A stretch of 64,000 bases of DNA from Mesorhizobium sp. SOD10 (GTDB lineage Bacteria > Pseudomonadota > Alphaproteobacteria > Rhizobiales > Rhizobiaceae): the NCBI GenBank assembly GCA_000824805.1, contig CCNA01000060.1:1-64000 (forward strand), given 5' to 3'. The position numbers and the translations under genes are program-made. The notes under the pieces were generated by a model. It saw only the letters and a program-made list of their open reading frames with translations. It was not told the DNA's origin and did no database searches. Within the stretch, counting starts at the first letter, position 1; every line of letters begins with the position of its first letter. This document shows positions 15,031-23,520 of this stretch, in pieces.

Positions 15031-16221
15031 TCACGCCGCCTTGGCGACCGGCACGTCGGCCGTGCGGCGGAAATGCTCGATCGCCGCCGCCACGCCCGAG
15101 CCGGGCGCCAGGCGCACGCCGCAGTCGAGCAGCGCCATTTCCGCCGCCGAGAGCGAGGCACAGACCATCACCTCGTTCAGCCAGCCGAGATGGCCGATGC
15201 GGAAGACCTTGCCGAACACCTTGTTGAGACCCCCGCCGAGCGATGTCCGGTAGGCCTGATAGGCGCGCTTGACGACGTCACCGCTGTCGATGCCTTCTGG
15301 CACCAGGATGGCGCTCACAGTATCGGAATGCCATTTCGGCGCCCTGGCGCAGAGCTTCAGCCCCCAGGCGTCGACCGCCTTGCGCACGCCTTCCGCGAGG
15401 CGGTGGTGGCGGGCGAAGATGTTGTCCAGTCCTTCCTCCTCGATCAGGTCGAGCGAGGCACGCAAACCGCGCAGCAGTTGCGTCGCCGGTGTGTAGGGGA
15501 AATAGCCGGCATCATTGGCGCGGATCATGTCCTCGAAGGAGAAGAAGCAGCGTCGGTGCGTCGAAATCCGCGAGGCGGCCAGGGCCTTCTTGCTGACCGA
15601 CAGGAAACCGAGGCCGGCCGGCAGCATGAAGCCCTTCTGCGAGCCGCTGACAGCGCAGTCGACGCCCCATTCCTCCTGGCGGAAGTCGATCGAGCCGATC
15701 GAGGACACGCCGTCGACGAAGAGGAGCGCCGGGTGGTTCGCGGCATCGAGCGCGGCGCGGCAGCCGGCGACGTCGCTGGTGACGCCCGTCGCGGTTTCGT
15801 TCTGGGTACAGAACACCGCCTTGATGAGGTGCGCCTTGTCGGCCTTCAGGCGCTCCGCATAGATTTCGAGCGGGACGCCGGTGCCCCATTCGCAGTCAAT
15901 GACGTCGACCTCGAAGCCGAGGCGCTCGGCCATGTCGACCCACAGATGCGAGAACTGGCCGAAGCGCGACATCAGCACCTTGTCGCCGGGGCTGAGCACA
16001 TTGGTCATCGCCGCTTCCCAGGCGCCGGTGCCGGAGGAGGGATAGATGAAGACGCGGCCGGTCTCGTTCTTGAAGACCCGCTTGATGTCTTCGAACAGCG
16101 GCAAGATCAGGTCGGGGAAGGAGGCGGCGCGCATATCCTCCATCGGCAGGTTCATGGCCTGCCGGACCTGCTCGGGAATGTTGGTGGGCCCCGGGATGAA
16201 AAGATGCGTGTACCCAGCCAT
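15031..16221 (-). CDS. sgaA: Serine-glyoxylate aminotransferase
   Basis: 396 residues, fold-type I PLP enzyme of the class V aminotransferase family. It transfers the amino group of serine to glyoxylate, giving hydroxypyruvate and glycine. HLFIPGPTNIPEQVRQAM opens the protein, and the PLP lysine lies in SGSQKGFMLPAGLG near residue 195. The start MAGYTHLF follows an excellent GGAGGAG site. It is the first enzyme gene of the operon sga-mcl-mtkA-mtkB-ppc. The LuxR-type regulator lies 135 bases upstream on the same strand. Confidence 0.93.
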   Translation of the reverse strand: MAGYTHLFIPGPTNIPEQVRQAMNLPMEDMRAASFPDLILPLFEDIKRVFKNETGRVFIYPSSGTGAWEAAMTNVLSPGDKVLMSRFGQFSHLWVDMAERLGFEVDVIDCEWGTGVPLEIYAERLKADKAHLIKAVFCTQNETATGVTSDVAGCRAALDAANHPALLFVDGVSSIGSIDFRQEEWGVDCAVSGSQKGFMLPAGLGFLSVSKKALAASRISTHRRCFFSFEDMIRANDAGYFPYTPATQLLRGLRASLDLIEEEGLDNIFARHHRLAEGVRKAVDAWGLKLCARAPKWHSDTVSAILVPEGIDSGDVVKRAYQAYRTSLGGGLNKVFGKVFRIGHLGWLNEVMVCASLSAAEMALLDCGVRLAPGSGVAAAIEHFRRTADVPVAKAA

Positions 16222-16356
16222 GCGCGAAACTCCTCCGATCGATTGGGATTGTGGAGGAAGTTTCGTCTCGGCGAGGCCCGGCAACAACACCTTGCCGGGT
16301 AAGTTGTTGGCCCTTGCGGGTGGGATGGTACTACCCGATCGGCCTACCCGGGGAGC

Positions 16357-17088
16357 CTACCCGACAGGCGTTTTGGAGGTGCGGCGTTTCTCGCTCGAAT
16401 AGAGCGCGACGGCCATGGCTCGGTTGCGCACGTCCAGCTTGTCGTAGAGATTCTTCAGGTGATACTTCACCGTGTTTTCGGAAATCCCGGTTCGCGTTGC
16501 GATCTGCAAATTGGTCCAGCCGTCGGAAAGCACCGCCAGCAACTCGCGCTCGCGCACGGTGAGCCGGGACAAAGGCGTGTCGTTGACCTTGTTGATGTCG
16601 ATATAGGGAATGCAGATGCGGCCATGCGCAACCGCCAGGATCGTCTCGAAGATGACCGGCGGATCGTCGAACTGGAAGCAGTAGCCTTGAGCGCCCAGGC
16701 GCACGCATTGCTTCAGGATGCCGATGTCGTGGTCGTTGGAAAAGATCGTGATGCGCACGCCAAGCTCGCGGCTCTGAACTTCCGTCAGAACATCGGCGCC
16801 ATCCATGTCGGCGAGCTTCCAGCCGACGACGGCGACATCGAACTGTGTGGCGGCGGCCAGTTCCAGGAATTGCGCGCCGCTGTGCACGACCCCGAGCAAA
16901 TCGAAGCGGCCGTCGCATTCCAGCATCTCGCGCAACGCCGACACGACGAAAGGATTGCGTTCGGCGACGACCACGCGAACGCGCCGCTCGGCAGTTCCTT
17001 CGCTCGTCTTTCCAGACCTAATGTTCAAGGGCAGCGTTTGTCCTCGGAGCGTTTGGCGATGCGCTGATCTTGCTGGATCATGCATCAT
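16357..17088 (-). CDS. LuxR-type transcription regulator with a degenerate receiver domain
   Basis: 243 residues. The N-terminal half aligns with response-regulator receivers, but the phospho-acceptor position reads VAVVGWKLADMDG (glycine for aspartate) and the conserved lysine near GAQGYCFQFDDP is glutamine. The domain is therefore likely a phosphorylation-independent pseudo-receiver. The C-terminal LuxR helix-turn-helix is complete (LTVRERELLAVLSDGWTNLQI, ISENTVKYHLKNLYDKL). It is directly upstream of and codirectional with the serine-cycle operon, so it is the obvious candidate to control it. Inverted repeats of GCGACA/TGTCGC lie in its own upstream region. A broken paralogue sits at 2867-3590. 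Confidence 0.85.
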   Translation of the reverse strand: MMHDPARSAHRQTLRGQTLPLNIRSGKTSEGTAERRVRVVVAERNPFVVSALREMLECDGRFDLLGVVHSGAQFLELAAATQFDVAVVGWKLADMDGADVLTEVQSRELGVRITIFSNDHDIGILKQCVRLGAQGYCFQFDDPPVIFETILAVAHGRICIPYIDINKVNDTPLSRLTVRERELLAVLSDGWTNLQIATRTGISENTVKYHLKNLYDKLDVRNRAMAVALYSSEKRRTSKTPVG

Positions 17089-17387
17089 GACAATTCTGCC
17101 TCAATAGGGAAGGGGTGCTCTTTCCCCAGCGACATGCGCTGTCGCGCCGGCTGAAGCGATTGTCGCATCTGCGACGCGGTAGCCCACGCGCTCTCGGGCG
17201 GTTGGGAGGCGCCGACAATCGCCGCATTTCCCTGGCTATTCCGCACGCTAAAGCGACATCTTTGCAGGACGAATCCAATTACCGCGCTATCTGCCGCACA
17301 GGGTTTGGATTTCCCGAAAAGCGGTTTCCCCTTTTTGGGATCATGCACTAGACCTCATTTCGGGATTCCTTGTCGCGGGAGGCGCTG
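17089..17387. promoter_or_regulatory. Divergent regulatory region between the LuxR gene and mgtE
   Basis: Two dyads stand out: GCGACA-N5-TGTCGC (17129-17145) and GTCGCA-TC-TGCGAC (17162-17175), with another GCGACA near 17250. These may be operators for the LuxR-type protein or another regulator. A rhizobial intergenic repeat remnant (CCGAAAAGCGGTTTCCC... TTGGGATCATGCAC) occupies about 17306-17348. No gene is seen. Confidence 0.45.
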
Positions 17388-18806
17388 GTGGAAGGCCAGG
17401 ACAGACAGACGACCGGCGCCGCGCCTGCCGAGGAGCACCACGCCGACATCTATGGCGAGGACGGCGCGGTGCGCGCCTCCTTCCTTGCCCAGATCGGCGC
17501 GGCGATCGCCGATCGCGATACGATCACCCTCAAGCGCGAAGTCGACGACCTGCACCAGTCGGAACTCGGCGACGTGCTGGAGGCGCTTCACCCTGAGCAG
17601 CGCCGCGCGCTGGTGGAATTGCTCGGTTCCGATTTCGACTTCTCCGCGCTGACGGAGGTCGACGAGGCGATCCGCCTCGACATCGTCGACAACCTGCCCA
17701 ACGCGCAGATCGCGCAGGCGGTGCAGGAGCTCGATTCCGACGACGCCGTCTACATCCTCGAGGACCTCGAGAAGGAAGACCAGGACGAGATCCTGTCGCA
17801 ACTGCCTTTCACCGAGCGCATCAGGCTCAGGCGCGCCCTCGACTATCCGGAAGAGACGGCCGGCCGGCGCATGCAGACCGAGTTCGTCGCCGTGCCGCCC
17901 TTCTGGACGATCGGTCAGACCATCGACTACATGCGCGAGGACAAGAACCTGCCCGAGCGCTTCAGCCAGATCTTCGTCATCGACCCGAGCTTCAAGCTGG
18001 TCGGCGCCATCGACCTCGACCAGATCCTGCGCACCAAGCGTGCCGTCAAGGTCGAGGAGGTCATGCATGAGACGCTGCATGCGATCCCGGCCACGATGGA
18101 CCAGGAAGAGGCGGCCCGCGAGTTCGAGCAGTACAACCTGCTCTCCGCCGCCGTGGTCGACGAGAACGGGCGGCTGGTCGGCGTGCTCACCATCGACGAC
18201 GTGGTCGACGTCATCCAGGAAGAGGCGGAAGAGGACCTTCTGCGCATGGGCGGCGTCGGCGACGAAGAACTGTCCGACACGGTGCTCGCCACCTCGCGCT
18301 CGCGCGTGCCCTGGCTGCTGGTCAATCTGTTGACCGCTTTCCTCGCCGCTTCGGTCATCGGGCTGTTCGACCGCACGATCGAGCATATCGTGGCACTCGC
18401 CGTGCTGATGCCGATCGTCGCCGGCATGGGCGGCAATGCCGGCTCGCAGACCATGACCGTCACCGTGCGCGCGCTGGCGACCAGGGACCTCGATATCTAT
18501 AATGCTGCCCGCATCATCCGCCGTGAGCTGGGTGTCGGTTTCGTCAACGGCATTGTCTTTGCGGTGCTGATCGGGACGGTCGCCGGTTTCTGGTTCCGCG
18601 ATCCCAATCTGGGCGGCATCATCGCCGCGGCGATGATCATCAACATGTTTGCGGCTGCGCTTGCCGGGATACTCATCCCGCTGGTGCTCGACCGCTTAAA
18701 GATCGATCCGGCGGTGGCTTCGGCGGTCTTCGTCACCACCGTTACCGATGTCGTCGGCTTCTTTGCCTTTCTCGGGCTGGCGACCTGGTGGTTTAGAGTG
18801 CCCTAA
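17388..18806 (+). CDS. mgtE: Magnesium transporter MgtE
   Basis: About 472 residues. A soluble N-terminal superhelical domain (ALTEVDEAIRLDIVDNLPNAQ) is followed by a CBS pair (FVIDPSFKLVGAIDLDQIL and AAVVDENGRLVGVLTIDDVVDVI) that senses magnesium in this family. A five-helix membrane channel domain contains the MPIVAGMGGNAGSQT pore signature. GTG at 17388 is chosen because GGGAGG lies six bases upstream; TTG at 17370 would add six residues. The gene seems to be monocistronic. Confidence 0.95.
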   Translation: MEGQDRQTTGAAPAEEHHADIYGEDGAVRASFLAQIGAAIADRDTITLKREVDDLHQSELGDVLEALHPEQRRALVELLGSDFDFSALTEVDEAIRLDIVDNLPNAQIAQAVQELDSDDAVYILEDLEKEDQDEILSQLPFTERIRLRRALDYPEETAGRRMQTEFVAVPPFWTIGQTIDYMREDKNLPERFSQIFVIDPSFKLVGAIDLDQILRTKRAVKVEEVMHETLHAIPATMDQEEAAREFEQYNLLSAAVVDENGRLVGVLTIDDVVDVIQEEAEEDLLRMGGVGDEELSDTVLATSRSRVPWLLVNLLTAFLAASVIGLFDRTIEHIVALAVLMPIVAGMGGNAGSQTMTVTVRALATRDLDIYNAARIIRRELGVGFVNGIVFAVLIGTVAGFWFRDPNLGGIIAAAMIINMFAAALAGILIPLVLDRLKIDPAVASAVFVTTVTDVVGFFAFLGLATWWFRVP

Positions 18807-18830
18807 TCAACACGCTGGCGCTAATTGACT

Positions 18831-18840
18831 TTTACGTAAA
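18831..18840. promoter_or_regulatory. Candidate MerR-family operator TTTACGTAAA
   Basis: A perfect 10-bp palindrome directly follows TTGACT (18825-18830), a possible -35 element, about 110 bases before the MerR gene. Related TTACGTAA-type motifs are known for LiuR-type MerR regulators of alphaproteobacteria. Autoregulation is inferred. Confidence 0.4.
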
Positions 18841-18947
18841 TGCCGTGCCAGGTTGCCGCGGGGTCACGCGCCGATTCCTGCGCGTGAAGGGTCTGATCTG
18901 GAGGAAGGGCGGCGCTCAAGCGGCGATGCCCGGGCTTGGGAGCAGGA

Positions 18948-19334
18948 ATGCGGGAATATTACACGATCACCGAGCTGACGCGTGAATTCGACGTGTCGAC
19001 ACGGACATTGCGTTTTTACGAGGACGAGGGGCTGGTGCAGCCGGTGAGGCGCGGCCGCACGCGGCTGTTTCGGCCATCCGACCGGCATCTCATCCGCCAG
19101 ATCATGCGGGGAAAAAGGCTCGGCTTCTCGATCGCCGAGATCCGCGAGATCATCCAGATGTACAAGGAACCGCCCGGCGAGGTCGGCCAGCTCAAGCTGA
19201 TGATCAAGCGCATCGAGGAAAAGCGCGAGGACCTGCGCCAGAAGCGGCGCGACCTGGAGGAGACGCTGGCCGAGCTCGACCAGGCGGAAGAGTCCTGCGT
19301 GGAGAGGCTGGCCGAGTTGGGCGTCAACACCTAG
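18948..19334 (+). CDS. MerR-family transcription regulator (LiuR-like)
   Basis: 128 residues. An N-terminal winged helix (YTITELTREFDVSTRTLRFY, then EDEGLVQPVRRGRTRLF) is followed by RGKRLGFSIAEIREIIQMY and a long coiled-coil dimerisation helix to the C-terminus. There is no cysteine cluster for metal sensing. The overall pattern is close to LiuR/acyl-CoA-pathway MerR regulators, which sense acyl or redox signals. ATG at 18948 follows GGGAGCAGGA. No catabolic operon lies next to it, so its targets must be elsewhere. The target assignment is weak. Confidence 0.85.
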   Translation: MREYYTITELTREFDVSTRTLRFYEDEGLVQPVRRGRTRLFRPSDRHLIRQIMRGKRLGFSIAEIREIIQMYKEPPGEVGQLKLMIKRIEEKREDLRQKRRDLEETLAELDQAEESCVERLAELGVNT

Positions 19335-19346
19335 GCCGCGCTGGCC

Positions 19347-19826
19347 TCAAATCCAGCGCCGGACCCTTTTTGCATAGTCGCGGTATTTCTTGCCGAATTT
19401 CGCTGCCAGGATCTTTTCTTCCTTCTCGATCGCCAGCTTCTGCGTGGCGAAGGCGGCGAGGAAGGCAAAGAGCAGGAACCAGGCGATGCCGGTGATGAAG
19501 GCGACGCCGATCAATAGCAGCGTATTGGCGAGATACATAGGGTTGCGGGTGATGCCGAAGGGGCCCGATGTCACCAGATGATCGGGCTCGGCATTCGGAT
19601 CGAATGTCGTTTTCGCCCGCATCATGACGCGGATGGCCGTGATCCAGAGCATGGCGACGCCGAACAGCGCCACCCAGCCGACGCCGAACATGAGATCGCC
19701 GAAGATGTCGCCGATCCAGGGCAGCGGGTAGAGCATGCCGAGGACGACGCTCGCCGCTATCGCCACGACATAGATCACCGGCGGCCAGGGAATGATCCCG
19801 TGTCTGGGCTTTGCGATGCCCGTCAT
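19347..19826 (-). CDS. Isoprenylcysteine-methyltransferase-family integral membrane protein
   Basis: 159 residues with four or five membrane segments. The C-terminal half carries the ICMT/PEMT fold signature LVTSGPFGITRNPMYLANTL and KLAIEKEEKILAAKFGKKYRDY. Proteins of this family use S-adenosylmethionine to methylate membrane-associated substrates, and the bacterial substrate here is unknown. Its start overlaps the end of the DUF1624 gene by four bases (ATGA), so the two are translated together. Confidence 0.8.
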   Translation of the reverse strand: MTGIAKPRHGIIPWPPVIYVVAIAASVVLGMLYPLPWIGDIFGDLMFGVGWVALFGVAMLWITAIRVMMRAKTTFDPNAEPDHLVTSGPFGITRNPMYLANTLLLIGVAFITGIAWFLLFAFLAAFATQKLAIEKEEKILAAKFGKKYRDYAKRVRRWI

Positions 19827-20824
19827 TGCTGTCCTCCCTCCATCTGATCCTCCGTCGCGGCGGTGCAGGTTTCCGCCAGGTCGGCCAGATGCGATTTCCA
19901 GACGCTGGACTGGTCATTGGCGTAGAGCTTGTCGAGAGATCCTTCGCCTTTCAGGGTGTCCAGCATGCAGCCACAATAGCTCGTACAGAACTTGCTGTCC
20001 CGCTGCTGTTCGCATTGTGCCTGGCAAGCCGGCAGGAAGCCGGCTTCCCTGTCCTGCGGGGCGGCGGGCATGACCTGCGAGAACAGCCACACCGAACCGA
20101 ACAGAAGCGGCTGGTGGATGAGATAGAAGGCGAGGCTGTGCCGGCCGATGAAAGTCAGGGGTTTCGACCAGCGGCCGGGCAGCCACCTCCCCAGCCTGGC
20201 AAGAAGGCCTGTAGCGGAAGCGAACTTGACCGCAGCCATGCCAGCAAGCACCGCGCCGAACCAGGGAAAGAGCGGCACATAGTCGTTGGAACGCGGGTTG
20301 GTGGCGGAAAGGCCGACCCACCAAAGCGCCGGATGATCGAAGAATTCCGACCGAAGATAGTAGGGGGCCGCAATGACGGCCGCGGCAACGATTGCCGTCA
20401 TCAGCCAGGGCAGCCTTAGAAAGGCGAGGCCGAGAAGGCTCGCCAGCGCGATCTCGTGCAGGATGCCGAAAAAGATGAAACCGTCCGGCGTGACGAAATA
20501 AGTGACGGCCGAAATGGCCGCCGCCGCCACGGCCACCATGGCAAAGCGCTTCCAGAAGCCGGGCCAGCGGATCTGGCGGCCATGGGCGAGGAAGAGGCTG
20601 ACGCCGACCAGGAACAGGAACGTCGAGGCGATGCAGCGCGCGTAAAACTTCCACCAGCCGAAAGCGGTGAGGCCGGGCGCGGTATAGCCGAAGTTTTCGA
20701 GATCCCAGGTGAAGTGGTAGCTCGCCATCGCAATCAGCGCGATGCCGCGCAGGATGTCGATGGCTTGGATGCGGCCGTGCTTTTGCGTGTCCTGAACGGT
20801 TTCGCCGGTCGTCTGAAAGCTCAT
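19823..20824 (-). CDS. DUF1624-family membrane acyltransferase with a Cys-rich tail
   Basis: 333 residues, with about eight to ten membrane segments. AIDILRGIALIAMASYHFTWD is the heparan-alpha-glucosaminide N-acetyltransferase-like (DUF1624) opening. After the last helix an unusual soluble C-terminus of about 70 residues contains CQAQCEQQRDSKFCTSYCGC, six cysteines in a short span, perhaps a disulfide-bonded periplasmic domain. The start MSFQTTGE is chosen over an upstream ATG at 20872. It is probably an acyl-modifying enzyme for an envelope glycan. Confidence 0.75.
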   Translation of the reverse strand: MSFQTTGETVQDTQKHGRIQAIDILRGIALIAMASYHFTWDLENFGYTAPGLTAFGWWKFYARCIASTFLFLVGVSLFLAHGRQIRWPGFWKRFAMVAVAAAAISAVTYFVTPDGFIFFGILHEIALASLLGLAFLRLPWLMTAIVAAAVIAAPYYLRSEFFDHPALWWVGLSATNPRSNDYVPLFPWFGAVLAGMAAVKFASATGLLARLGRWLPGRWSKPLTFIGRHSLAFYLIHQPLLFGSVWLFSQVMPAAPQDREAGFLPACQAQCEQQRDSKFCTSYCGCMLDTLKGEGSLDKLYANDQSSVWKSHLADLAETCTAATEDQMEGGQQ

Positions 20825-20904
20825 TGATCTCGCAATCCGATTCAGTCCTGCCGAACGACTATCACGGTTCAAGCCGACGACAGAAGCAGGCGGCCATCAA
20901 TGCG

Positions 20905-20923
20905 TTTCATGGCAGCCATGAAA
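20905..20923. promoter_or_regulatory. Perfect 19-bp palindrome in a divergent intergenic region
   Basis: TTTCATGGC-a-GCCATGAAA has nine-base arms and a single central base. It lies between the divergent DUF1624 and MFS genes, where an operator would be expected. No regulator gene is adjacent, so the protein that binds it is unknown. Confidence 0.55.
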
Positions 20924-21054
20924 TTTCGCTTTAGGCCAGACGCGGAAAGCCTTTGACAGGCTTCGCTTTTCGGCCTCTCAGGGTCGGTTTCCTGCTACCG
21001 GCCGGCAGCTGGTCCGGCCAGATTCGGGCGCGTGATTCACGTCTCGGAGGGCCG

Positions 21055-22257
21055 ATGTCCACCCATGTGCGCCATCCGATCTGGCTTCCGGCCCTGCGGC
21101 CGGCGGATGCGCGTACCTTCGCCTCGCTCTATGCGGTGGAATCCTTTGCCCGAGCCACGATCTCCAGCGTGATCCCGATCCAGGCATACGAGATCCTGCA
21201 CAATGAGCGGATCGTCTCGATCCTCTACACGATCGTGTCGCTGATAGGCCTTTCGGTCACGCTGTTCATGCCGATGCTGATCCGCCGTTTCGCGCGGCGC
21301 TGGGTCTACACGGCCGGCTGCGTGCTGCTGGCGATCGGCTCCGCCTTCTTCGTCACCCATTCGCTGCCCGGCCAGATTGCCGGCATGCTCTGCCGCGTCA
21401 TGGGGGCGAGCGCGCTGTCGATCACGCTCAACCTCTACATCATGGATCACATCCGCAAGACCGACTTCATGCAGGCGGAATCGCTGCGCATGGCATGGTC
21501 GATGTTTGCCTGGACGGGCGGGCCGACGCTCGGCATCTTCCTCTACACGCATTTCGGCATCTATGCCGCGCATGGCGCGGTCGTGGTTTTTGCGTTCGCG
21601 CTGCTTTGCCTGTTCTGGTTCTATCGGCTGAGCGACAACCAGTTGATCCGGCCTGGCGGCAAAACGCGGCCGGCCAATCCGCTCGCCAATATCGGCCGCT
21701 TCGTGAAGCAGCCGAGGCTCAGGCTTGCCTGGCTGATCGCCTTCGGCCGCTCCTGCTTCTGGACGACGTTCTTCGTCTATGGCCCGCTGTTCATGGTGAT
21801 CACCGGCCAGGGCGAACTCGCCGGCGGCCTGCTGGTTTCGGCCGGCAACGCGCTTCTGTTCGTGGCTATCTTCTGGGGCAGGGCCGGCAAGCGCTTCGGT
21901 GGAAGGCGCGTCATGACTTTCGCCTATTTCGCCATGTCGGCGATGCTGTTCGCGGCAGGCGGCATCGGCGAGGCCGCGCCGCTGCTCACCGGCGCGCTGC
22001 TGCTCTGCGGCGCGCTCTTCACCATCGCGCTCGACGCGCTCGGCTCGACCGCCTTCATGCGCTCGGTGCGCTCATATGAGAAGGCGCAGATGGCGGCGGT
22101 CTACCGCACCTATCTCGATTTCTCCGAACTGACGCCGCCGCTCGTCTATTCGGTGGTGCTCACCTTCTTCGGCCTTGGCTCGGTGTTCGTCACGCTCGGC
22201 ATCCTGGCTGCCTTCTGCGGCTTCGTCACCTGGCGCTATCTGCCGAAGGCGTTTTGA
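21055..22257 (+). CDS. Major facilitator superfamily transporter
   Basis: 400 residues with about twelve hydrophobic segments in two halves. The loop between helices 2 and 3 (MLIRRFARRWVYTAG) and its equivalent in the second half (GRAGKRFGGRRVMT) fit the MFS pattern. ATG at 21055 follows CGGAGGG. The substrate is unknown. The last 32 bases overlap the 3' end of the convergent Rieske oxygenase gene. Confidence 0.85.
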   Translation: MSTHVRHPIWLPALRPADARTFASLYAVESFARATISSVIPIQAYEILHNERIVSILYTIVSLIGLSVTLFMPMLIRRFARRWVYTAGCVLLAIGSAFFVTHSLPGQIAGMLCRVMGASALSITLNLYIMDHIRKTDFMQAESLRMAWSMFAWTGGPTLGIFLYTHFGIYAAHGAVVVFAFALLCLFWFYRLSDNQLIRPGGKTRPANPLANIGRFVKQPRLRLAWLIAFGRSCFWTTFFVYGPLFMVITGQGELAGGLLVSAGNALLFVAIFWGRAGKRFGGRRVMTFAYFAMSAMLFAAGGIGEAAPLLTGALLLCGALFTIALDALGSTAFMRSVRSYEKAQMAAVYRTYLDFSELTPPLVYSVVLTFFGLGSVFVTLGILAAFCGFVTWRYLPKAF

Positions 22258-23416
22258 ACGCTGCGTGACGGCCGCGCACCCAATCGTGGAAGCGGTGCAA
22301 ATCGTATTCCTCCGGCATCAGCACGCCGGCTTGATGGCGCATCGAACGGAGTCCCTTCTGGTTGACCTCGCAGATCGCGGCATCTTCCTCGAGCACCTGC
22401 GTGCCGAAGGCGACGATGTTGTCGATGTCGGTCTTTCCCAACGCGTCCGGCGCGAACAGCCATTCGGCGGTGAGCTCGGTCTGCTCGGGGCCGAGCGGGG
22501 CAAGCCGCACGGTTCGCATGTAGTCGACATGGCCGACGATGAACATCGAGGGCAGCGAGGTCGCATAGGTCTGGCCGGCGGCGCGTTCGGCAGACGTGAG
22601 ACCGGAGAAGACTGGGCCGTGGACATGGCCGTCCTTGGACCAGGTTTCGGCGCCGGCGCGCAGGCCGCCGGAGAACTGCGGATCGTCATTGTCGGCGTGG
22701 CGCGCCCATTCGGGATCGTCATGCCTTGCCATCAGGCCGCGGCCATAGATCGGCACCAGCCGCGAAAGATCCTTATGCACGCCCGGGCAGTGCAGGCACT
22801 CGTTGAAATTCTCCCAGAAAATCTTCCAGTTGCAGGTCATCGCCTTGGTGAGCCGGTGGCCGGTGACGAGGCTCTCCAACGGCCAGTTGGAAAGATCGCC
22901 GGAGGCGCGATCGAACGAGCTTTCCGCCGAGCCGTCTGGGTCCTCGGCGAGGTTGATGAAGACGAAGCCGCGCCAGAGCGAGAGCGCCAGGCGGTAGAGC
23001 GGATAATCGGCCTTGTCGAAGCCCTCGGGCAGCGATTTCGACGGCACGCGCACGAGATCGCCGCGCAGCGAATAGGACCATGCATGATAGGGGCAGGTCA
23101 GCAGTCTGGCCTTCAGCCGCCCGGCACTTTCCTGGCAAAGCTGCGAGCCGCGATGCCGGCAGGTGTTGTGGAAGGCGCGCAAGGCGCCGGTCTCGTCGCG
23201 CAGCACGACGATCTCCTGGCTGCCGATGCGCACCGTTCGGAAGGCGAGAGGCTCGGCGATATCGGCCTCGCGGCAGATCATCAGCCAGCTTCGGTACCAG
23301 ATGGCGTCGAGATCGCGCCGGTATGCATCGGCATCCCAATAGGCCGCGGACGGCAAGGTCGGCTGAAGGCTGGTCAGACCGTTGTAAGGATCGCGTTCGC
23401 TAGGATTGGGCTGCAT
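22226..23416 (-). CDS. Rieske non-haem iron oxygenase, alpha subunit
   Basis: 396 residues. The Rieske cluster ligands are CRHRGSQLC and CPYHAW (C-x-H-x17-C-x2-H), and the mononuclear iron motif is ENFNECLHCPGVH. The protein resembles the GbcA/stachydrine-demethylase/choline-monooxygenase branch, which removes methyl groups from quaternary amines, rather than classical aromatic dioxygenases. Demethylation would suit the sarcosine and dimethylglycine oxidases further right. No reductase component is adjacent, so electrons must come from a partner encoded elsewhere. The start MQPNPSERD follows GGGGAG. The substrate is inferred. Confidence 0.85.
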   Translation of the reverse strand: MQPNPSERDPYNGLTSLQPTLPSAAYWDADAYRRDLDAIWYRSWLMICREADIAEPLAFRTVRIGSQEIVVLRDETGALRAFHNTCRHRGSQLCQESAGRLKARLLTCPYHAWSYSLRGDLVRVPSKSLPEGFDKADYPLYRLALSLWRGFVFINLAEDPDGSAESSFDRASGDLSNWPLESLVTGHRLTKAMTCNWKIFWENFNECLHCPGVHKDLSRLVPIYGRGLMARHDDPEWARHADNDDPQFSGGLRAGAETWSKDGHVHGPVFSGLTSAERAAGQTYATSLPSMFIVGHVDYMRTVRLAPLGPEQTELTAEWLFAPDALGKTDIDNIVAFGTQVLEEDAAICEVNQKGLRSMRHQAGVLMPEEYDLHRFHDWVRGRHAAFKTPSADSAR

Positions 23417-23520
23417 CGGCTTCTCCCCGGCTGACAACCAGCCGACACCCAGACCAAGGAGTTGTCAATCGCGAGGCGGCCGCATTGTTTCAGTCGCGCA
23501 GGAACCTTAAGGTCGCGTGC

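Noticed and set aside
15021..15161. N-terminal extension of malyl-CoA lyase by 47 residues
   Set aside because: The extension is arginine-rich, overlaps sga out of frame and lacks family similarity. The ATG at 15020 has a good ribosome site.
12762..15227. An 821-codon open frame antisense to mtkA and mcl, and similar long antisense frames opposite sga, the ABC operon, the DMGDH-like genes, soxA and the UbiA/DprE1 genes
   Set aside because: They mirror well-identified genes, have low-complexity Arg/Ala/Asp/His-rich products and follow from GC-rich third-codon bias. None has a recognisable domain.
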